Program-made: the position numbers and the translations under genes
Shown here: positions 12,085 through 22,918 of the stretch, piece after piece
How positions within the stretch are numbered: the stretch's first letter is position 1
Layout of the letters: the number at the start of each line of letters is the position of its first letter
The notes under the pieces: generated by a model
What the model saw: the letters and a program-made list of their open reading frames with translations, nothing else
What the model was told of the DNA's origin: nothing
The model's database searches: none
Origin: Kalaharituber pfeilii
Taxonomy: Eukaryota > Ascomycota > Pezizomycetes > Pezizales > Pezizaceae
Reading direction: 5' to 3'
Assembly (NCBI GenBank): GCA_015179045.1
Contig: WHUZ01000005.1
Coordinates: forward strand, 1,426,001 to 1,490,000
Length of the DNA: 64,000 nucleotides

Positions 12085-12519
12085 GGTGCGATGTAATGCA
12101 AACAAAAAATTACGATAACATGCCAGCAGCACACTCATTACTTAAAAAAAATTTTTAAATCAGAAGTTTGAAAGTGTCCAGGTTTTTTTTTTTTTTTTAA
12201 CAAAAAGAACAAGTTAGCAAGATAGGGTACCGGTAGTGACTTTCATAAGTCTGTTGGTATCGTGATTGATTGGGCTGATTTGATTTAGTCCTGGACTATA
12301 GGTGATTTTGTGGTAGATAGAACCTTATGTTTTTTTTTTTGTTTTTTTTAAAAAAAAAAATCAGCAAGGGGATATGAGTTTTGCAAGTATACGATCACGA
12401 TCACTCTGTATGCACGGCCGATTTTTTTCTTTTTTTTTCTTTTTTTGTACAATTGAAACAAAATAATATATATATCATCCCCATGCTCAGGCAGACCTCA
12501 GGAGTGGAATTTGATGGAT

Positions 12520-12555
<36 letters not shown>

Positions 12556-12811
12556 CCCTGCGATGTGGAACTCTTGACTTTTGCGAAAAAAAAGTACTAT
12601 AGAGCGGGGGAGGAGGAAGGTGTGGAATGGGGAGGAGTGGCACTGGCAATACCGGACGTTTGCAGGGCTGAAGTGAACGTTTACTAATGTATATTATAGA
12701 CAAGATGTAGAGATACTATTACAGCAATACAAAAAGAAAAAATTATGAGGGTAAGGCATGTTTCCCGTGAAGAGAAGGGTAGGTTGTGTCTTTTTTGTTC
12801 AAAGACTTCAT
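11513..12811. repeat. AT-rich intergenic region with very long T tracts
   Basis: Lies between the convergent 3' ends of POL12 and ARP5. It contains a T run of about 43 bases (around 12039-12081), another of about 34 (around 12522-12555), and many shorter A or T runs such as 12183-12198 and 12350-12360. No gene is recognisable. Tracts this long are prone to length errors in sequencing. Confidence 0.85.
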
Positions 12812-15339
12812 TCATGCCATTGCATTTCCAAGCCGGTGTTCCTGTTTTTTGTTCATGCGCGTTAGATCCGCTTCTCATTCGTCTATGGCTATATATAACG
12901 GGGAATAAATCACCCACTCACCTTGAGATAATCTCCCCCCATCTCCCTATATTCCTCCCTTGTCACCCTCGCCCTCTTCCACTCCTCCTCACGCTCCCTC
13001 ACCCACCCCGCTGCTCCCCTCCATGCGTCCCCAAGCGGATCCTGCGCCCTCCTGACCTTCAACGGCGCCCCCCACTCTAGCACCATTCTCAGTTCCTTCT
13101 CCACCCTCTCCCGGAATCCACTAAACATCGTGAACCCCCCCGTCAAAAACACATCCTTCTGCAATTCCGCCCTTGCCTCGACACCCACGGCCCCAGTCGT
13201 CCTAGGGCCCAGAAGTAAGTCCGTGGCGATCTCAATAAGGCCGGCTTGATCTAGACCGCCCATTCCAGGTTGGAAGACCACCTCGGGTACCCGGATCCGT
13301 TCCACGTTCAAATGCAACTGGTACGCCTCCGCCTGGTTCTGCTCAGGCCTGTACGGCCCCCATGGCCCGCGCAGGAAATGATGCAACCGCGAATTCCTCC
13401 AATCCCCGTGCGACTCCCTCGCAATATGCTCCGCAAAGTCCGGGTCGTGCTTGTGTAATTGGGCTTCTAACGCCTTGATCTGCGCCTCGAGGTCCTTATC
13501 TTCGTCCTCGTCGTCGTCCGCTTCTGCGAGCGCGCCAGTTCCTCCGCTGCCTAGTGTCCGATAAACTGCCCAGTCTTCGTCATTGGCGCCAAAGTTGTCG
13601 TCAGCGTCGGGATTGTTGCTAGTGGCACCACCGGTAGTGCGGCGGCGGGAAGAAGACGAAGGGAAATCTGATGCAAGGTTGGCGAGCGATTTCATGCGGA
13701 TTTGGGCGGCAAGGGATTTGCGGTTTGTGAGATCGGATTTTAGGCGTTGGCGGGCTTGCAGTCGGGATACAAGGGCCTATAGTTGTTAATTCATATATAT
13801 ATGTTTTTTCAGAGGTGGGAGTGAAGGGAAGTCGATACCTCTCTCTGTGATCTCCGTTCCCGTACCCAGCCTTCCAAGTCGTTGGTCCTCTGCTCTTCAT
13901 CCCTTCTTTCTTCCTCCGCAATTCGCTCCTTTTCACGCTCCTTCTCTGCCTTCGCTCGTTGCCTTGCTTCCCAATTCGACTTCATCAGTCGTTGCGTCTT
14001 CTTCTGTTTTAGCTGTGCCTCATCCAGTTCTTCATCTGGTATATCTAGTAATGGGAATGTCGGAATCTCTTCATCCTCTTCACCCACATCCTGTTTCCTA
14101 GCCCGCTTCACTGCCCTATCAAGTTCCTTAATCGCCTTCTCCAGTGCCGCCTCATCCTTCAATCCACGGGCATCAAGTAATCGTTTGACGTCACGCTTTG
14201 ACTCCGACTGTAGTTTAGCTTGTATATCCCTGAGCACATCTAGCTCCTGCTCTTTTTTCATGAGCTTCTCCAAACGCATCTTCGCAGCTTGCTCCTGTAA
14301 TCGCCTTCCACTCTCCTTCTTCCGTTCTGCAATTTTGGCCAGCTCCTCTTCAGTCTTGACTGGGACCACGGTCTCGACAAAGGGGAATTGAATGACCCGA
14401 TCCTTTTCCACCATGACGTTTGGTTGTAGATATGTTGAGACCTCGTCTTTGTAGTCCTCGCTCACGTAGCAGTGTTCGAGCATCAGGGCCTCGGCCTGCC
14501 AACTTGCCATTTTCGATGGGAAGGTTGGGTATTTGAGCTGTAGTAGCTTGAGCAGGTACTCGGCTGACTGCGTGCTGCCCCAGTTTAACCTAGTCGTTAA
14601 GGGAAGGATACCGCGTCCATTGAGCACAGGGATAAGGTGTGTCGAGGTGTTTGATGACGATATTACCAATCCTGTTGAGCCTTTGTTGTGTGAATACGAG
14701 AACAGAGCATCGACACCGTATACTACCGAGGGAGCCTGGTACGCCTCAAATAACATCTCTGTCACCACTGCAAACCCAATCAGTCGAAACTCCAATGGTA
14801 ACAAAGCTCAGACCTACCTCTCCGACTGTAATTTGGGTTACAGATCGCCTCCGTCATTACAATCGGGTGTCCTACCCCCCCACTCGCGTCCCCGCTGAGG
14901 CCCAACTTCAGGAACGTATAATCCAGCAAATTCTCAAGTACATCGAAATTTGACACCACATTCCCGTCGAACGGGCTCTTTGCCTGCGACCTTGAAGCTG
15001 CATCTGCAAAGACATCATTTCCACATATCGTATATGTCTTCAATGCTTTCCGATCACGGTAGCGTGCCACCTGCGGGGTGTATGCGCAGCGCGGATGCTG
15101 GTCTATCGAGAAGCCCGCGCGCAGTTGCCATGAGCCTGTGGAGGGTCCGAGTTGGTTAGCAAAGGTACCAGGAGCGCCGGAATCTGCGTGACGGAGTTCT
15201 TGCCATTGTCAATGACAATTGCGACTTCGGGGCCGATTGGGGCTGGGCCTGGGGCTTCTGATGGTGCGTAGCGTTTGTAGACTGGGGTGTCTGGCAGAGG
15301 ATATATTTTCGGGATGGGTAGCGGCGGTTCTTCAGCCAT
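12812..15339 (-). CDS. ARP5: Actin-related protein 5, INO80 chromatin-remodelling subunit
   Basis: Five exons (15339-15204, 15135-14818, 14767-13839, 13776-12922, 12841-12812) join in phase to 755 residues, the same size as yeast Arp5. Arp5 pairs with Ies6 in the INO80 complex, couples ATP hydrolysis to nucleosome sliding and acts in the nucleus. The split actin fold is seen as VAIVIDNGSWQLRAGFS near residue 40, the NPNYSRR block near residue 145, GVDALFSYSHN, and FLTGGFTMFSGF near residue 680. A long charged coiled-coil insert (about residues 270-520, rich in KKE, RAKAEKEREKE) replaces part of the actin subdomain, as is typical of Arp5. The last exon adds only EHRLGNAMA. The first intron (15203-15136) begins with GC, a GC-AG intron. 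An upstream in-frame ATG at 15354 would add five residues. Confidence 0.95.
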
Positions 15340-15820
15340 GGTTGGAGATGTCATGCGACGATACAACAGAGCTGTTCTTAGTATTGGAGGGTTGCGATAG
15401 AGGGGTTTGGAGGGTACAATTGCAAGGCGTTGAGGAAGTGGCCGCTGGATCACCGCATGTGTGGGATGCCCTAGGTTCGTATCGCTCTGGTTCACGGAGA
15501 TGGGCCGCGTTGCGTCAGGGTTGGGAAGCTTTCAAGGGTTTCGGGTCTGAAGGCTTAATTTATCAAATGGAGCTGCTGTGTTGGGTCGCTGCGCATCACG
15601 CATTTGCAAGGGCTAAGCTAAGTTACCAGCGATCCAAAATTATATTCTCAATTCAAATAAGCAATTTACAAGTATCACAGATTTGCATGGCATATGGCAT
15701 TGAGCAGATCGAGAGCTATGGTTAATGTGCTTTGATTCGAACATCATACATGAAAACAAATGCACGATCAAAATCATGGTCAACAATCCCTCCAACAGTC
15801 GAAAAGAAATTCCGTGAAAC
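15340..15820. other. Intergenic region between ARP5 and DAD4
   Basis: Contains the ARP5 promoter and the DAD4 3' end. Nothing else was recognised. Confidence 0.5.
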
Positions 15821-16397
15821 TCACACGGGATCTTTCAGGTTATTTGTTGCTATTCAGTGAATTTATTTGTTAGCCACGAATAGAACAAGATAGATGAAGC
15901 TGCGACAGGGTTGATAAATGAGAGGGAGAAACTCTCACCCTCCAGATTGAACAGGACGTTGGATTGATAGTTCTTGAACATCTGCGCAACAAGCTCAACA
16001 TCCATATTTTGCACGTTTATTTCCTGCGTATGGGTGGTTCCGTCGTCAGTTAGGTTTCATTTGAGGTGGCCATGTAGAGGTGCGGAACCATATGATACAG
16101 CTCGATGCTGAGGGAGGAACGGCTTACTTGTAGAGTTCTATTGAGCACGAGGATAGACTCGTTCAGTTTTTCCTAGGAGAAATCAGACGGGCAATGCTTC
16201 AGTGACTGCTGAACCGGTACAGGTAGGTAGGTTGGTGGCGGGAGGCATATGGTAAAAACATACAACATTCGCAATGATGCGTGCAAGAAGGAGGCCTGTC
16301 CAGCTGCCCGCGTTAGTTCACGGCCGAGCGTCGCTGTACAAGTTTAGGCAGATATAGCAGCCTGCTCACCTTGCTCCCGCTCGTGTGGCGACTCCAT
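15821..16397 (-). CDS. DAD4: DASH complex subunit Dad4
   Basis: Five tiny exons (16397-16370, 16295-16264, 16172-16128, 16023-15939, 15849-15821) join in phase to exactly 72 residues, the size of yeast Dad4. The protein begins [10 protein letters not shown], then reads [19 protein letters not shown], followed by [20 protein letters not shown] and ends in [11 protein letters not shown], matching the family end to end. Dad4 is part of the fungal DASH/Dam1 ring that couples kinetochores to microtubules. No single exon exceeds 85 nt, so a simple open-frame search misses the gene. It lies head to head with IES6, with 280 bp between the two starts. Confidence 0.95.
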
Positions 16398-16677
16398 GCC
16401 TGTGTTTGTCTTCTTGCGAGTGATGATATCTGCTTTGCAATGGAGGGGCAGTATAGCGAGCGGCTCCCACTCTCCCGCAATCCTGTCGATAACGAGAGCT
16501 GCCGGTCCTGCGCGCCCTGCCAAGCATCCAAGCACAATTCATCTGACGCGAACCACCCGTCCCTTTGTACATTCTGTGTTGTACCAGTTGCACCAGCGCT
16601 TCCACTATAACCCGCAGCCCCTCAACGAAAGCCATCTTACGGCCGCAGCAGTCCTTCTCGCATCCTCGACGGCACCA
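16398..16677. promoter_or_regulatory. Bidirectional promoter region between DAD4 and IES6
   Basis: The 280 bp between the divergent start codons must hold both promoters. An open frame in phase with IES6 crosses it from 16396, but the encoded peptide is unlike Ies6 and is treated as untranslated. No specific factor site was recognised. Confidence 0.5.
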
Positions 16678-17175
16678 ATGGCCCCTCAGCAGCCCGCCTC
16701 AAACACCGTCCTCGACTCCCTAGACATCACCTCCCTCGACAAGCCCTTCAAGAACCCTTACTGGAAACCCCCGGCCCGCCGCAACAAGAACCTCAAGCAA
16801 ATCGTCCAAGAGGACGTCCGAAGCCAGGCCGCTGCCGCCCTGAGTGCTGACGCCGCCGCACCCTCCGCCTCCGGTTCCTCAATAGCAAAGCCTACGGATT
16901 CCGTAGCAGCAACATCCGCAGCCGCACCACCAGCACCTGCGGCGGCAAACAGGACCTCTGTCGGCGCAACATACACAAACATTGAGTCGGCGCCAAGTTT
17001 CCATCCTGCGCGTGCGCATTGGTGCGATATCACTGGACTGCCCGCAAGATATACCGATCCGAAGACGAAACTGAGGTATGCGGATATGGAGGTATACAAG
17101 GCGATTCAGAATCTGCCGCCGGGAAGCGCGGATGGATATTTGGAGCTGCGAGGAGCGAATGTGGTCTTGAAGTAG
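16678..17175 (+). CDS. IES6: INO80 complex subunit Ies6 (YL1 C-terminal domain)
   Basis: A single exon encodes 165 residues. Near residue 22 the sequence KPFKNPYWKPPARRNKNLKQ matches Ies6 proteins. An Ala/Ser/Pro-rich linker follows. The C-terminal YL1-C domain is complete: HWCDITGLPARYTDPKTKLR near residue 117, then YADMEVYKAI and LPPGSADGYLELRGANVVL. Ies6 binds Arp5 to form a module of INO80 that contacts the nucleosome, so its position 1.3 kb from ARP5 is notable. The start at 16678 was chosen because it immediately precedes the conserved N-terminus; ATGs further upstream in the same frame add unconserved sequence. Confidence 0.93.
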   Translation: MAPQQPASNTVLDSLDITSLDKPFKNPYWKPPARRNKNLKQIVQEDVRSQAAAALSADAAAPSASGSSIAKPTDSVAATSAAAPPAPAAANRTSVGATYTNIESAPSFHPARAHWCDITGLPARYTDPKTKLRYADMEVYKAIQNLPPGSADGYLELRGANVVLK

Positions 17176-18020
17176 GCGGAAAACAAACTGCAACAGGGAT
17201 TCGGTGCTGGTTAAGGATTGGGCCTACAGCACGGGAGGGTTGAACAAGGAAATTCGAGATACGAGGAACAAACACTTAGCACGGGCTTCAGCGAGACAGA
17301 CCTTGCCTGGACAGAACAAATTCCAAATTGTTCGCCCATTCATAAGTCTTTCAAAGAACGGCAATGAGTGAATCCGGAAAAGTTTATACCCTTTGCTCAT
17401 GCTCGCACTTGTTTTGGACTGGAATACGAAGCCGGTAGCATCAACCCCCTATAATGTGCGCCATGTTGTGGGAAACAGCGTGGGCCGAGGCCATCACCAA
17501 TGTACACTATATACAGAGATTCTTACTAGTACATTAATTGGCTTAGCTATGAAGAGCGAATATTTGCACCCTCAGATTGAAGCCCGTGATATGTTTCGAT
17601 TGCGCATATCTGAGCTGACACTCGGATACCTTGGTTGTCTGTTTGCATCTATAAGCATCATATATATCTCCGTTGCCCAAATTGCTCTTCTCCAACAGGC
17701 ATCCAATATGTAGCCGCATGAACTATGCAGCACCGTGTCAACCCCAGCTGCTCTCGGCCCGAGCCGAATGCAAGTGCATAATCACATGACCTTGAAATCT
17801 CCATACGCCCTCTCCTGCCCCATTTGACAACCCCACATCCCGCGCTCCTCTCCACGCCCCACCAAAGCCACCCACCGCCACGAGGCCTCGTGCGCAATTG
17901 CTGAATTCTTCCTCTCGGACGTATAGTTTATCCTGCTGCATCGCTGACCTAGCTCCGCAACCCAGTGCAACCGCAAAGCTCATCCATCCATCTATCTTCA
18001 CCCCAGCCCCACCAAGAATC
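17176..18020. other. Intergenic region between IES6 and MZM1
   Basis: 845 bp with the IES6 3' end and the MZM1 promoter. Open frames on both strands are short and lack recognisable motifs. Confidence 0.5.
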
Positions 18021-18540
18021 ATGTCGGCCCTTGCCGCCTACCGTCATCTCCTCCGCGCAATCCGGATCGCATTCCAAGGTGTTTACTCTTTCTCCAATTC
18101 CCCTCGCACCTCCCCCCCACAGAGACCTCAGCTAACCTCCATGCGGCCTTCCCTCACAGGCGACACTATCCTCCTCTCCACCGCCCGCGCCGAGTCCCGT
18201 CTCCAATTTGCCAACTCGCGCTCCCTGCCCCCGGACTCTCCCGAAACTACCCATCGTATCCAGCACGCCCAAGACGTCGCAAAGGTGTTACGCGAGAACG
18301 TGATCCAGGGACAGAAGGTGCAGGGAAGTAGGGAGGGAGAGGAGATGTACAGTAAGTCGTTATTCCTTGAGGCTGGCGATTTTCATTCCCGAGTGGGAGA
18401 GTGGGGGCAGAAGGCGCTAACTGAATGTTTGCGCAGAGCTACGTATCCATGAGCTTATCGAGCGAGGTGACAATGATACCATCAAGAATCCGACAACGGG
18501 CATCGTGAATCGGAGAGTGAAGTGCTCCTCGAAAAAGTAG
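18021..18540 (+). CDS. MZM1: Mitochondrial zinc maintenance protein 1 (LYR protein, Mzm1/LYRM7)
   Basis: Exons 18021-18078, 18160-18351 and 18437-18540 join in phase to 117 residues, the usual Mzm1 size. The N-terminus reads AAYRHLLRAIRIAFQGDTIL, where the LYR-type motif is degenerate as in other Mzm1 proteins. The middle has HAQDVAKVLRENVIQG and the end LRIHELIERGDNDTIKNP. Mzm1 is a matrix LYR chaperone that stabilises the Rieske iron-sulfur protein before its insertion into respiratory complex III. The tail is basic (NRRVKCSSKK). Confidence 0.92.
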
Positions 18541-19168
18541 ATTACCACCCTCTCTCCCTTCCTCCTCTTTCACCACTCCCGACGGCTCCCCCTCTGACCG
18601 CTCATAATGATCCTGCATTCGCATATTGGATTCTCAAGTATGATATATAAAATACCGAAGCATTGGTTTATTTTATTCTTTATTTTTTATTTTTTAAATC
18701 CTATTTACTCTCCATTTTACTTAACATGGTGGTTTGCTTTTATTGAGTTAGTAATGCCCTCTTATGCTGTACGTTTCTCTATTCCTAGATTTCTCCATCA
18801 TCTGTGTAAATATCACCATGCATGTACATCTTGGATCTGCTCTTTTCTGGCATGTGCTTTCTTTTTGTCAACCCATTTCTATTACCGTATATATTCCCCA
18901 AATTCCCATGATGAAAAATTACAATAAACATAAAAACGTGAACATATAGAAAACAAAAAGGCAACGCCGTCATTACAAACTGTCAGGAATCATGTAGATA
19001 ACCACAGGCAAAAACAAAAGACGTAATGCAACAAGCAATGGTGCAAACACAAAATATCAAGAAAACCCCTGATAGCCTGATCCCAGTATATTATAATATA
19101 CAGTATCTCCCCCCCCCCTGCCGCCCCTCTTGTACCCCATACTCTCCTCTGATTCCTCACGCCCACCC
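18541..19168. other. Intergenic region between MZM1 and SLT11
   Basis: AT-rich convergent 3' ends. No gene or element was recognised. Confidence 0.5.
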
Positions 19169-20556
19169 CTACGTCGCAATCTGACTCGGATACTTTTCGG
19201 CACTGTCTTCCGTTGGTGGTGGCGCAATCAGCGAACTCAAATCCAGCTCTTGGGCTGTATTTTGAGCCGTGCTCTCTTCCGCAGTGGCAGTGGCAGTCTC
19301 GGCTTCCTGCACAGCGGCGTTCTCAGCCCGCACCTGCCGCGCCATCTGAGCGGCTTGGTTCCGGTCCAGATTCCCGAGGGGGCGGGGACGGCCCCACTGG
19401 ATGCGTAGTGGGCAGCCGGCAACTACGGAGTTGGACGGTTATGATTAGCACATGTACACACTGGGGGGAATGGGTACGGGGGTGTAAGGCAACTTACTCA
19501 CTGCCCTCCCCTGACAGCTCTCCGCCGCAGCCTCTGCCCCTGCCCTCGTCGCAAAATTCACAAACGCCGCCCTCGAACGATGCACACATACGATCGATCT
19601 AATCTGCCCAAAAGCCGAGAAAAATGTCCTGATCGAGTGCTCTGCCAGATCATCTTCCACCCCTGTCAAAAACAGTGATGTAATAGTCTGGTCCTGCGGC
19701 GGCATAATATCTTGCGGTCCTGGCGGTAACTGCGACGCTGAAGGAAACACCTTCCTTCCTCCACGGCCTATTGGATTCGCAGCGCCCCTTGCGCCCTTTG
19801 TCATTGCACCCCGAGCAGTCCGAATTGGGCCCGCCCCTCCACCTCCCGCATTCCCGTTGCCTCCCGCCACCCCCGGCGATGAGCTCCCCTCGCCTCCATT
19901 ATCCCCCCTTCGCCTCTTATAATACGGTTCACTCTTCGCCAACTTTTTCAGCAACTCTCTCGCTGCCTGATCCGTCTTGTCGTACTCCTCCGGCACCTGT
20001 CCGTCCGTCAACAGCCCTTCATTATTCTGCGCGTAGTACTCCTTATTGATGGCGGAGCTGGGGCCTTGCGAGACGAGTTTGAGCGCGGCGTCACGGATCG
20101 CGATAGGCAGACCGAACGAGAGATCGAGCATGCAGCATTGGCAGCAGTTCTTAAGGCGGGCGCATGTGAGACAGATCTATTCATTTGCGAATTAATAATC
20201 TGGAAGGTAGCAGAATTGGATCCGAAGCTGAACTTGAGCTGGAGACGCAGGGGGAAAACATACATTGGTCTTCTTGAATCGAGAATTCCGATCAGCGGCC
20301 CATCGAAACACGGTAAACGGTCGCGTGCAAAGTTTACACTCCATACCTAAACCACCGCAGTCAGTAACTTTCCTCCTTCATAAAGTGCAAAAGGCTGCCA
20401 GTGGTTCTGTGAGGATCTAGCACACGCACCATGATTCTCTTTAATCATCTGAATATACGGGTTATCTGGCAGACAGCTCGAGCACACAGATGGGAAGTCC
20501 GAGGATTCCCATCCCGAGCGGTTGATATCTGCTTTGATGGTTCCTGTTGGCGGCAT
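19169..20556 (-). CDS. SLT11: Pre-mRNA-splicing factor Slt11/Ecm2 (RBM22 homologue)
   Basis: Exons 20556-20430, 20346-20264, 20176-19498 and 19422-19169 join in phase to 380 residues. The N-terminal zinc-binding region starts [20 protein letters not shown], with cysteine pairs in [29 protein letters not shown] and [21 protein letters not shown] Gly-rich linker with RGG-like text follows. An RRM then occupies about residues 220-315 ([52 protein letters not shown]). The protein helps form the catalytic spliceosome by contacting U6 snRNA and the pre-mRNA in the nucleus. The cysteines of the zinc region are spread over three exons, which supports the splice model. Confidence 0.94.
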
Positions 20557-21029
20557 GTCGTACGGAGTTGAACAGGTATCGAGTTGGGAAGCTGAACGGT
20601 CGTGGCAATAGACAGCTCTACAACTATGTTTGTTGCTTATGTATTTTTCAGCTATTTTAGATGGAACATACATACGCCAAGAATTTATGTGCATGTGGTC
20701 ACATGATTCGGAAGCTTCTCTGGCCGGGACAACATATTGCGAATACGGAAATCGGACTCCATGCCATGATCATCTCATCGCATCTCGATTGCATTGAAAG
20801 TCTCTGCATTGGATCTAACTACAATTCTGGCCCTCTTGACATCCTCCTGTCTGACTAACCTGCCAAGAAACAACGCTTACTAGACAGCCACAAGACCACT
20901 GACCGAATTCACTGCTCCAGCCGACAGCTCATACCTCATACAATACCAAACATAGGATATGATAATACAAGTATTTGAAGATAGCATGCAAGATATCCAA
21001 TCGTGAACACACTATCCTTCCGCAATACT
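20557..21029. other. Intergenic region downstream of the ADH relic
   Basis: Contains the SLT11 promoter. No gene was recognised. Confidence 0.45.
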
Positions 21030-22445
21030 GTATATCCCACCATATTCGCCATCTACTGCACTTAACCAGCACAAACCTATACTTCGGCTCCCCGGCCTCA
21101 AACGTTCAAGACTCCATTGCCTTGTTCACCGGGAACATCTGGAACATTCTTCTCAGCAACCAGGCCCAACATTTCTTTAATCTCCTGCTGGGACGCAATT
21201 AAGCTACTTGCCAACTTGACTTCCTTAAATATAAGCTTGCGCATCTTGATGCTTGGTAATGGCCCCTCCTATGCACCGACTTGCACAAAGGCTCCATTTG
21301 GCCTGAGAATGTTCAAAGAACTGCTCAAGATGCATCTTGGAAGATGAGATGGTGCAAGCAATAAAATCGAGTGATTGGCGTACTTGGTAGGCCAGTCGGC
21401 GTCCTCATCAGTAGCGATAAACTCGTCGGTGCGAGGTCAAGGACATCATGCTTCTTGGAGGAATTGCAAGGAATAGCAATGACCTTATCTACTCCAAGCG
21501 CCTTTGCGAAGAGCAATCCCATGTGTCCTAGACCGCCAATGCCATTGATGGCGACTTTTCTTTCCAGGTCCGCATCTCTTGTGTACAAGTGGAGTAGCCC
21601 TCTACATAGATACTGTTAGCAGCTACATATGTAATTGCAAATCTAAGTTTACCTATATTGTGGAACTTACACCGCACATTAAAGGAACAGCATGTTCACT
21701 TTAAACGGAATCAGGAATCTTAAAGATGAAATGTTCTGGCGCCCTTGCATAGTTGCCACCACCGTACGCAATTGAGCCAGCAGGGTAACGCGAAACCTTA
21801 CATTATAGCCCCCCTAAACACTACCTATATCCAAAATGCACTGGCCTAACTCAATGTATGTAATATAATAGTATTGGTATACTATAGCAGCAAGTTAAGT
21901 TAGAGGGTCAAACATATTGTTCTTGTCCAGCAGCACCTACACACTCATAAAGAAGTAGTTAGCAATTGCACCAGCAAGTATCAATCGGACTGCTAATATA
22001 GGAAATAGGCATCTCACATCCTCCACAATCAGGCTTGAGGCACGGGCTCACCTTGGCACCAAGCCAAACTCTATCCCCAATGTTGACATGCTTAAGGTTC
22101 ACTCCGACCCTCATCGCCGTTTCTATAATCTTACACTTGAAGCTCCTGGGTGTTGCAAGTTCTGGGTGCACAGGCCACGTTAATTAAGGAACGGATTCTC
22201 TCCGAAGTCTAGGCTAAGCAAAATTAACAAAAAGGTGAGAGGGAAATGTTTGAAATTGAGCACCCATGATCATGTGCCGTACAACAAGAATTACAGTTCC
22301 CGGTTGCAGGATTTTTTCATTGAAAGGCATTTGGTGCAAGGGTCTGGTTTGCAGATGGGCAGGTACTGCCCATAAGCGGTATGTGGAATGCTGATTAGAC
22401 ATACCTAGTTCTTAAACCTAACCGCCCACATAATGTAGCTAGGTA
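21030..22445 (-). pseudogene. Decayed zinc-dependent alcohol dehydrogenase (cinnamyl-alcohol/Adh6 type)
   Basis: Fragments of one medium-chain dehydrogenase run from right to left in three frames. 22402-22214 is an eroded N-terminal segment. 22171-21959 has AMRVGVNLKHVNIGDRVWLG and the structural zinc loop start CLKPDCGGCE. 21588-21325 has the nucleotide-binding RDADLERKVAINGIGGLGHM with LFAKALGVDKVIAI and SKKHDVLDL. Near 21200-21120 the text reads SQQEIKEMLGLVAEK, and near 21085 the C-terminal YRFVLVK. Stops and deletions lie between the fragments and no spliced model restores an intact enzyme. The intact family reduces aldehydes with NADPH in the cytosol. Confidence 0.85.
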
Positions 22446-22918
22446 CATTCATTCCCGTCAGATTTAGGTATCCCTTTGTAGTCTCTGGGACAACAAGCAC
22501 GTTATTCAAACATCATCCCTTTCACAGCCGCTACTGTGCTGCTGTTCTTTATTCGCCAATACCCATTCCCAAGTATGAAGATTCATCAGAGTATCTACAT
22601 TTTGTAATATGATTGTTTAGATTCAAGAAGACACTGTATCTGTCTCCTATTCAGAAACTTGGTTTATATCCTGTTGAGATGGCCGATTCAGAGCATTCTT
22701 CAATTGACAATCAAGTAATCAAATATATGGAACGCTCACTGTTGACAGCAATCACTATTACTCTTTATCAAGGCGTTTTAGGAAACTGACAGCACAAATC
22801 GTCAAGATTGGGCTTTATGAACTATAATAAGGAGGCAGGTTTTCATCAATTCTCATGCATGGTTCTGAACTTTGGATCCCGATCTTAAGCTCAGATAAGA
22901 TGCTGTTATCGAAGCGCA
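22446..22918. other. Spacer between two pseudogenes
   Basis: No coding signal or repeat was recognised. Confidence 0.45.

Noticed and set aside
16396..16677. N-terminal extension of IES6 from the upstream in-frame ATG
   Set aside because: The extra 94 residues overlap the DAD4 first exon and promoter and do not resemble Ies6. The conserved protein starts at 16678.
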